Positions 58,496-64,000 of a stretch of 64,000 nucleotides of DNA are shown here, piece after piece. Position 1 is the first letter of the stretch; the number at the start of each line of letters is the position of its first letter. Source of the stretch: CAMFLJ01 sp965279255 (GTDB lineage Bacteria > Actinomycetota > Acidimicrobiia > Acidimicrobiales > Acidimicrobilacustridaceae); NCBI GenBank assembly GCA_965279255.1, contig OZ257146.1:3162001-3226000 (forward strand). The letters are read 5' to 3'. Both the position numbers and the translations under genes were made by a program. The notes below the pieces were generated by a model. The model did no database searches. It had not been told where the DNA came from and saw nothing but the letters and a program-made list of their open reading frames with translations.

Positions 58496-59769
58496 CGATC
58501 TGCTGCCTCTCCGTAGATGCCCTTGGCCATCACTGAGCTCTCCACCCGGCGGCGCCGGTCATAGACCTGGCGGACCGCGTCGAGCGCGACCGCGTCGTCG
58601 GGCGCCGCCTGCACGGCCCACTCGGCCAGCTGGCAGGCGGTGCGCAGCCCGTCGGCGTCGGTGGCGGCCTCGGCCAGCGCCAGCGCCCGGGTCGCCAGCG
58701 CGTCGGCGCCCCCGGCGAGCAGGGCGACCTCGGCGGACAGCTCGGCGTCGGGCGGCGGCTTGAGCCGGGCCGGGTTGCCGTCGTACCAGCCGCCGTACTG
58801 GCGCCACACGTTGCGCACCACGAACTCGGGCTCGTCGTAGACCGGCCGCAGGTACGGGCGATCGAGCAGGTGGTCGGGGACCTTCACCGTGTGCACGATC
58901 GTGTCGAGGGTGGCGCCCTGGTTCATGAGGTCGAGCGTGGCGGTGACCAACCCCTCGAGGGCGGTCGCGGTCTCGTCGAGCACCCGCTGGATGCGATCGA
59001 CGCCGCCGACGGGCAGGCCGTGGGCCGGCAGCAGGAGCTCGGGCTGCAGGGCGGCGATCTCGCGCAGGGCCCGGGCCCAGTCCCACGGGTACCGCTGCAC
59101 CTTCTGCGGGTTGCCTGCGTTGGGGAACGCCCAGATGAGCAGGTCGCCGAGCACCGCGGCCCGGCGGTCGGGAACCCAGGTCCAGGTGTGGTCGTCGGTC
59201 TCGCCCCGGGTGTGGCGGAGCTCGAAGCGGTCGTCGCCGACGGTGAGGTCGAGCCGGTCGCGGTAGGTCAGGTCGGGCTCGGCGAACCCGGTCGGGAAGC
59301 TGGGCCCGTGGTCGAGGCTCATCAGCCCACTGCGGGCGAACTGCCGGAAGTTGATGGCGGCGTTGTAGCCGTTGGTCAGGTCGTAACGCTCGAACCGGTC
59401 GAGGACAGCCTCCTGGGCCACGATCTGCGGTGCGGGGTCGCCCCGCTCGACGGCTTCGGCCAGGAACACCGACCCGCCGCCGACGTGGTCGATGTGCCCG
59501 TGGGTGTAGACGATCGTGCTCACCGGGCCGTCGTCCCACTGCCGGATGCGGCCGAGCGCGATGGGCGCCAGCGCCTCGAGGGTGGCATCGAAGAGCACGA
59601 GCCCGTCGCCGGCACGGAAGGCGATGACGTGGGAGAACGACTCGACCATGGCGAGGCCGTCGGCCAGCTCCGACAGCTCGAGGGTGATGCGGTTGACCGG
59701 ACCGAGGGCCTCGTGGTCACCCGCGTCGCCGTCGATGAAGCGCGCCGAAAGGTCCAGCAGGTCCCCCAT
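58492..59769 (-). CDS. Metallo-beta-lactamase-fold hydrolase with alkylsulfatase dimerisation domain
   Basis: This 425-residue protein has an MBL domain with the metal motif THGHIDHVGG (His90, His92, Asp94, His95). More ligands follow in the HTRGETDDHTW region, which aligns with the His/Glu site of SDS hydrolases. The second part (about 265-345) resembles the alkyl-sulfatase dimerisation domain: LDLMNQGATLDTIVHTVKVP, RNVWRQYGGWYDGNPARLKP. It may cleave an alkyl sulfate ester or related bond. Its stop overlaps the start of the lipoprotein hydrolase (ATGA). ATG start at 59769. Confidence 0.88.
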   Translation of the reverse strand: MGDLLDLSARFIDGDAGDHEALGPVNRITLELSELADGLAMVESFSHVIAFRAGDGLVLFDATLEALAPIALGRIRQWDDGPVSTIVYTHGHIDHVGGGSVFLAEAVERGDPAPQIVAQEAVLDRFERYDLTNGYNAAINFRQFARSGLMSLDHGPSFPTGFAEPDLTYRDRLDLTVGDDRFELRHTRGETDDHTWTWVPDRRAAVLGDLLIWAFPNAGNPQKVQRYPWDWARALREIAALQPELLLPAHGLPVGGVDRIQRVLDETATALEGLVTATLDLMNQGATLDTIVHTVKVPDHLLDRPYLRPVYDEPEFVVRNVWRQYGGWYDGNPARLKPPPDAELSAEVALLAGGADALATRALALAEAATDADGLRTACQLAEWAVQAAPDDAVALDAVRQVYDRRRRVESSVMAKGIYGEAADR

Positions 59770-59796
59770 GGCGCCACCGTAGCCAGGGGCCAGCGG

Positions 59797-60768
59797 TCAG
59801 GCGCGGTCCGCCCGGGCCCTCGCGGCCTTCTTCCGGTACATGTCGCGGTCGGCGAGCTCGAGCAGCTCGCTCATCTCGATCGTGCCGTTGGCCGCGACCG
59901 CCACACCGATCGACGCGCGCACCGAGACCACCCCACCGACCACCCGGATGGGGCGCTCGATGCCGCGTCGGACGCGCTCCACCAGATCGGGCACGTGGTC
60001 GACCGCGCTGAGCTCGCTGAGCACCACGAACTCGTCGCCGCCGAGCCTCGCCACGGTGTCGGTGGCCCGGAGCGCCCCCGTCAACCGACGGGCGACCTCG
60101 ACGAGCACCCTGTCGCCGGCGGAGTGGCCGAAGCGGTCGTTGACCCCCTTGAACTCGTCGAGGTCGACGAACAGGAGGGCGATGATCTCGGTGAGGTCGG
60201 CCCGGGCGAGGCGGCGGCCGGCCAGGCGCATGCGGTCGGCGAGCAGCGTTCGATTCGGGAGCAGGGTCAACGGGTCGTGGGTCGCCAGGTGGGCGAGCTG
60301 CTCGTCGGTGCGAACCCGTTCGGACACGTCGTCGATCGTCGCGATCCAACCGGTGGGCCGGTCCCGCCGTCCGAGGTAGGCGATGGTCAGCTCCAACCAC
60401 CGGTCCGGATCGGCGACCGGCCGCACGAGCACCCGCTGCCGGGCCGCAGTGTCGAGCACCACCGCCACGGCCCCGGCCAGCTCCGCCCGGTCGTCGGGGT
60501 GGATCGCCGACTCCCACGCGCGGCCCAGGAGCTCGCCCTCCTCGCGGCCCAACATGGCCATGGTCGTGTGGTTGACGTAGACCGCGGTGCCCATGCCGAT
60601 GGCGCTCAGCACGCCGAGCGGCAGCGCCGACCCGAGCGAGGCGAACTCGGTGCCCTCCCGGGCACGCAGGTCGACGATCTCGTCGATCTCGCGGCGATCG
60701 GTCGCGCCGCCGCGTTCCGTCGAGTCGTCGAGATCGCCGCTCTGCGGGGCGACGTCAGGGTCCGGCAT
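59797..60768 (-). CDS. PAS-GGDEF diguanylate cyclase
   Basis: This 323-residue cytoplasmic protein has an N-terminal PAS domain (about 55-160): GMGTAVYVNHTTMAMLGREE, HPDDRAELAGAV, WIATIDDVSERVRTDEQL. A GGDEF domain follows (about 170-315) with the catalytic RLGGDEFVVL near residue 243 and no EAL domain. It should make c-di-GMP from GTP. The ATG at 60768 follows GGAGGAAGCC, the best ribosome-binding site; an in-frame ATG 30 bases upstream is less likely. It lies 27 bases upstream of the MBL hydrolase gene. Confidence 0.9.
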   Translation of the reverse strand: MPDPDVAPQSGDLDDSTERGGATDRREIDEIVDLRAREGTEFASLGSALPLGVLSAIGMGTAVYVNHTTMAMLGREEGELLGRAWESAIHPDDRAELAGAVAVVLDTAARQRVLVRPVADPDRWLELTIAYLGRRDRPTGWIATIDDVSERVRTDEQLAHLATHDPLTLLPNRTLLADRMRLAGRRLARADLTEIIALLFVDLDEFKGVNDRFGHSAGDRVLVEVARRLTGALRATDTVARLGGDEFVVLSELSAVDHVPDLVERVRRGIERPIRVVGGVVSVRASIGVAVAANGTIEMSELLELADRDMYRKKAARARADRA

Positions 60769-60851
60769 GAGGCTTCCTCCACCGTGGTACCTACCCACGG
60801 CGGCGGCAGGGGTGCCGTCAGGCTGAAGATCCCTCTAGGGGAAACCCCTGT

Positions 60852-61583
60852 TCAGCCCCCGCCGAACATCGTCAGCCACTCCTGCTCGCTCCGCGGACGG
60901 AAGACGAAGTTGACCTGACGGACGTCGCCCATCCCGGCGTAGGGAGCGGCCGAGTACTGGTGGCCTGGGAAGAGGATGGCGTCGTCGGGCACCTTGCTCA
61001 GCGTGTGGGTGAGCGAGTGGTAGAGCGCGGCGGGGTCGCCACCCGGCAGGTCGGTGCGACCGCAGCCATCGAGGAAGAGGGTGTCGCCCGAGACGAGGGC
61101 ACCGTCGAGCATGAAGCACTGGCTGCCCGGGGTGTGGCCGGGGGTGTGGATCAGCTCGATCGGGATGTCGCCGACCATGACGATGTCGCCGCTCGAGTGG
61201 CTCACGAGGTCACCGCCGGTGAGGCCGGTGGTCTTCTGGACGAGCTCCGACTCCTCGGTCTGCACGTGGATCGGCACCGAGGCCAGCTCGAGGAGCTCGC
61301 GGACGCCCACCACGTCGAAGCCCATCATGGAGCCGCCCACGTGGTCGGCGTGGTAGTGCGTCGCGAGGGCGCCGGTGAGGTGCATGCCGTCGGCGGCGAG
61401 CACGTCGAGGATGCCCTGGGGGTCGTACGCCGGGTCGATGACGACCGCCTCGCCCGACTCGCGGTCGCCGATGAGATAGACGAAGTTGACCATCTGGCGG
61501 GCCATCGGGTCGTCGGCGGCGATGTCACGGCCGGCGAGCAGCTGGCGGAAGTAGAGGCGTGACGGAGCGGCGGCGTCGGTCAT
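60852..61583 (-). CDS. MBL-fold hydrolase, persulfide dioxygenase/glyoxalase-II-like
   Basis: This 243-residue metallo-beta-lactamase-fold enzyme has THYHADHVGG (His76, His78, Asp80, His81) and a metal-site loop LIHTPGHTPGSQCF near 160. LFLDGCGRTDLPGGD near 187 and FPGHQY near 220 resemble ETHE1-like persulfide dioxygenases and glyoxalase II. One iron or zinc centre is expected. It may oxidise glutathione/mycothiol persulfide or hydrolyse a thioester. The ATG at 61583 starts only 37 bases from the divergent desaturase start. Confidence 0.86.
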   Translation of the reverse strand: MTDAAAPSRLYFRQLLAGRDIAADDPMARQMVNFVYLIGDRESGEAVVIDPAYDPQGILDVLAADGMHLTGALATHYHADHVGGSMMGFDVVGVRELLELASVPIHVQTEESELVQKTTGLTGGDLVSHSSGDIVMVGDIPIELIHTPGHTPGSQCFMLDGALVSGDTLFLDGCGRTDLPGGDPAALYHSLTHTLSKVPDDAILFPGHQYSAAPYAGMGDVRQVNFVFRPRSEQEWLTMFGGG

Positions 61584-61620
61584 GGCCCCATTCTCGCCCG
61601 GCTGGGGCACACTTGCTCCC

Positions 61621-62604
61621 GTGGGTCCCGCCGTCCGCCCCACCTCGATGGTCCCGCCGCCTTCGGCCCTGCCCGACGTGCTGCCGACCGATCGACTGAC
61701 CGCCACGGGCATGCCGCGGCCGTTCCTGCGCGACGAGCTGCGGCGCATCCCGAACGGCCGGAACGCCGTGAACGTGGCCTCGGTGTGGCTCCAGACCGCG
61801 GGCATGCTGGCGTTGGTGTGCTGGCTCACGCCCCGCATGGCCCTGGTCGCCGCGGTGCCGGCGTGGGTGGCGGCGTTCGTGCTGATCGGCCGGGGCTTCG
61901 CCCTGTTCTCGATCCTCGCCCACGAGGCAGCCCATCGGCTCCTGTTCACCCGCAAGGCGGTGAACGACGTGGTCGGTCGGTGGCTGCTGGCCTATCCCGC
62001 GTTCGTGCCCTTCGACGCCTATCGCCGCAGCCACTTCGCCCACCACCGCGACGAGCTCGGCCCCAACGAGCCCGACCTCAACCTCTATCTGGGCTACCCG
62101 ATCACTAAGGCGTCGTGGCACCGCAAGCTGCGGCGTGACGCGCTGGGCAGCTCGGGCTGGAAGAACCTCAAGGGCCTGCTGCTGGCGCTGACGAAGCCGT
62201 CGTCGAGGGGCGTGGCCCTACGCATCCTCGCCGCCCAGGCCGTGCTCTTCGTGACGATGGGCCTGCTCTCGGGCCGCTGGTGGCTGTGGCCGGTGATGTG
62301 GCTGGCGCCGTGGATGACGGTGTGGCGGGTGCTCAACCGGCTGCGGGCGGTGGCCGAGCACGGCGGCATGGAGCACTCGCCCGACCGGCGCCGCACCACC
62401 CACGTGGTGCACCAGTCGCTGCTGCCCCGGTTCTGGATCGTGCCGTTCAACACCGGCTGGCACCTCGCCCACCATGCCGACATGGGCGTGCCGTTCCAGC
62501 ACCTCCCGGCCCTGCACGACGAGCTCGTCGCGTCGGGTTGGGTGACGCCCTCCGTCGAGTACCGCAGCTACTCGGAGCTCTGGAAGACTGCGTCCTCAGG
62601 ATGA
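61621..62604 (+). CDS. Fatty-acid desaturase/hydroxylase family membrane protein
   Basis: This 327-residue membrane di-iron enzyme has three histidine boxes: HEAAH near residue 101, HFAHH near 138 and HLAHH near 281, with hydrophobic segments between. Its form is like the beta-carotene hydroxylase/fatty-acid desaturase type of actinobacteria. GTG start at 61621; an ATG at 61648 would shorten it by nine residues. It precedes the P450 gene in the same direction with 31 bases between them. Confidence 0.87.
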   Translation: MGPAVRPTSMVPPPSALPDVLPTDRLTATGMPRPFLRDELRRIPNGRNAVNVASVWLQTAGMLALVCWLTPRMALVAAVPAWVAAFVLIGRGFALFSILAHEAAHRLLFTRKAVNDVVGRWLLAYPAFVPFDAYRRSHFAHHRDELGPNEPDLNLYLGYPITKASWHRKLRRDALGSSGWKNLKGLLLALTKPSSRGVALRILAAQAVLFVTMGLLSGRWWLWPVMWLAPWMTVWRVLNRLRAVAEHGGMEHSPDRRRTTHVVHQSLLPRFWIVPFNTGWHLAHHADMGVPFQHLPALHDELVASGWVTPSVEYRSYSELWKTASSG

Positions 62605-62635
62605 GGCGCCGGGCGCGCCGATCAGGGGGAAGACC

Positions 62636-63862
62636 ATGACGACCGTCGATCCGGGCACCGATCGCCACGACCGCACGCACGAGCCGCTCACCGACCAGTT
62701 CCTCGGTGTCGAGCTCTCGGTCGACGACGCCAACGCGCTCTACGCCGAGCTCCGGGCCAGGGGCCGGATGCTCTGGAACGCGTCGCAGGGGTTCTGGGTG
62801 GCGCCGTGCCACGCCGAGGTCATGGCGGTGTCGACCGACCCCGCCACCTACCGGTCGGGCAAGGGCATCCTGACCTTCGAGATCGGCGCCGACTACGCCA
62901 CTCCCCCGACGATGATGCACACCGACCCACCGGACCACACCCGGTACCGGTCGCTCGTGCAGCCGGCGTTCGGCCGCCGGGTCGTGAAGACCCTCGACGG
63001 CTCGGTGCGCGACGCCGCCCGCGTACTGGTCGACGCCCTCCCGCTCGACGAGCCGGTCGACATCGTTCCGCCGCTCGCCGTGCCGCTGCCGGTGCAGGTG
63101 ATCGCCCAGCTGCTCGGCCTCCCCGAAGAGCAGTGGGACCGGGTGTGGGAGTGGTCCGAGGCGTCCATCCCTGGCACCGAGATCTACGCCGACGAGGCCC
63201 GTCGCAACGCTCTCAGCGCCGAGATGATGGCCGAGCTCATGCGCCTGGTCACCGAGGCCCGCACCAACCCCGCCGAGGACGTCATCGGCTGGCTGGCCAC
63301 CACCGAGATCGACGGCGACAAGCTCACCGACGACGAGATCGCCATGTTCCTCAACCAGCTGCTGGTGGCCGGCAACGAGACCACCCGCAACACCATCTCC
63401 GGTGGGCTGGTGGCGCTGGCCGAGAACCCCGACCAGTGGGCCCGGCTGGTGGCCGACCGCTCGCTCGTGGCCGGCGCCGTCGAGGAGATCCTGCGGTGGA
63501 CCACCGCCGTCATCTACTTCATGCGCACCGCCACCAGGGACGTCGTGCTCGGGGGCCAGTCGGTCGCCGCGGGCGAGCCGATCGTGATGGTCTACGCCTC
63601 GGCCAACCAGGACGAGGACGAGTTCGGCCCCACCGCCGGGTCGTTCGACGTGGGCCGCTCGCCGAACCACCACGTCGCCTTCGGCTTCGGCGCGCACTTC
63701 TGCCTGGGCGCGGCGCTGGCCCGCCTCGAGGTCGCCGCTGTGCTCGACTCCCTGCTCGACCGAGGCGTCACCCGCCTCGAGCTGGCTGGACCGGTCGGCC
63801 GGTCGGTGTCCAACATCATCGCCGGCACCACCACCGCCCCGATGATCCTCCACACCAGCTGA
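62636..63862 (+). CDS. Cytochrome P450
   Basis: This 408-residue soluble P450 has MHTDPPDHTRYRSLVQPAFG near residue 99, the I-helix motif AGNETTRN near 244 (Asn replaces the usual His/Asp), EEILRW near 283, and the heme loop FGFGAHFCLGAALA with the Cys near 356. It resembles CYP families active on lipids and steroids in actinobacteria. Together with the upstream desaturase it may modify the same lipid (inference). ATG start at 62636 with AGGGGGAAGACC. Confidence 0.93.
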   Translation: MTTVDPGTDRHDRTHEPLTDQFLGVELSVDDANALYAELRARGRMLWNASQGFWVAPCHAEVMAVSTDPATYRSGKGILTFEIGADYATPPTMMHTDPPDHTRYRSLVQPAFGRRVVKTLDGSVRDAARVLVDALPLDEPVDIVPPLAVPLPVQVIAQLLGLPEEQWDRVWEWSEASIPGTEIYADEARRNALSAEMMAELMRLVTEARTNPAEDVIGWLATTEIDGDKLTDDEIAMFLNQLLVAGNETTRNTISGGLVALAENPDQWARLVADRSLVAGAVEEILRWTTAVIYFMRTATRDVVLGGQSVAAGEPIVMVYASANQDEDEFGPTAGSFDVGRSPNHHVAFGFGAHFCLGAALARLEVAAVLDSLLDRGVTRLELAGPVGRSVSNIIAGTTTAPMILHTS

Positions 63863-63866
63863 GCCG

Positions 63867-64000
63867 ATGGCGACCCCGACCTACCTGCTGATCGACACCG
63901 CCGGCTCCGAGCTCGGCCCGGCGGCCATCGAGGGGCCGATCGAGGAGGGGCTCACCATCGACGCCGGCGACCTCGGCATCTTCCTGGTGATCGAGGTCTA
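63867..64000 (+). CDS. Unidentified protein, N-terminal part (cut by window edge)
   Basis: Only about 44 residues are visible: MATPTYLLIDTAGSELGPAA, then IEGPIEEGLTIDAGDLGIFL. I do not recognise the family. The ATG is four bases after the P450 stop, which suggests co-transcription with it. The segment is soluble and acidic. Confidence 0.6.
   Translation, partial: MATPTYLLIDTAGSELGPAAIEGPIEEGLTIDAGDLGIFLVIEV

Overview
The window is very GC-rich DNA with many GTG starts, GTGA/ATGA stop-start overlaps and short intergenic gaps. It carries a CarD-type regulator, F420-type luciferase-like oxidoreductases, many FadE-type acyl-CoA dehydrogenases and crotonases, and Ald. This points to the chromosome of an actinobacterium, and the abundance of acyl-CoA genes, DxH amidohydrolases and P450s suggests Acidimicrobiia or a related lineage (inference; there is no rRNA to confirm it). 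I saw no tRNA, rRNA, CRISPR array, transposase or phage gene. No gene-free stretch exceeds 300 bases.

Layout. 1-7533: a cut SDR gene, an epimerase, an acetoacetate-decarboxylase-like protein coupled to a GlcD-type flavoprotein, an acyl-CoA dehydrogenase, an AraC/VOC pair bracketed by copies of the dehydrogenase 3' end, an HNH protein and a zinc alcohol dehydrogenase. 7724-22085: a small membrane protein, then a large acyl-CoA catabolic island with CoA ligase, three acyl-CoA dehydrogenase domains (two fused in one chain), five crotonases, an SDR, a thiolase and two related DxH amidohydrolases. Together these could activate and shorten an acyl or steroid-like side chain. 22113-26613: CarD, then SPFH/flotillin, HtpX and LemA (membrane quality control). 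26871-36777: a transporter coupled to an IPNS-like oxygenase, a DUF998 protein, FMN reductase, acyltransferase, SRPBCC plus sulfatase, a PAS protein, two F420 enzymes, an ArfB-like release factor and DUF6457. 36784-44856: a GGDEF-EAL protein, ArsC, DUF4031, an unknown protein, and a compact GluQ / ParA-like ATPase / CYTH-CHAD run, then DUF1295 and a small PH-like protein. 45013-51139: six leftward genes (crotonase, acyl-CoA dehydrogenase, P450, CMD-family protein, HIBDH-like, aldehyde dehydrogenase). 51234-64000: Ald, a class III aminotransferase, a nucleotidyltransferase-like protein, a fused SCO1-PCuAC copper chaperone with a CtaG-like protein, a nitrilase-family enzyme overlapping a lipoprotein hydrolase tail-to-tail, two metallo-beta-lactamase-fold enzymes, a diguanylate cyclase, a desaturase, a second P450 and a cut ORF.

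The most interesting items are: (i) a ParA-like ATPase translationally coupled to a CYTH-CHAD (polyphosphate-binding type) protein, which could be a granule-positioning module; (ii) a recurring family of two-tier hairpins with TGGCTC/GAGCCA outer arms at gene ends, often in pairs; (iii) the duplicated dehydrogenase tail plus a 15-bp tandem repeat around AraC-VOC; (iv) tandem crotonases with histidine in place of both catalytic glutamates and a near-identical 3' segment; (v) the SCO1-PCuAC fusion.
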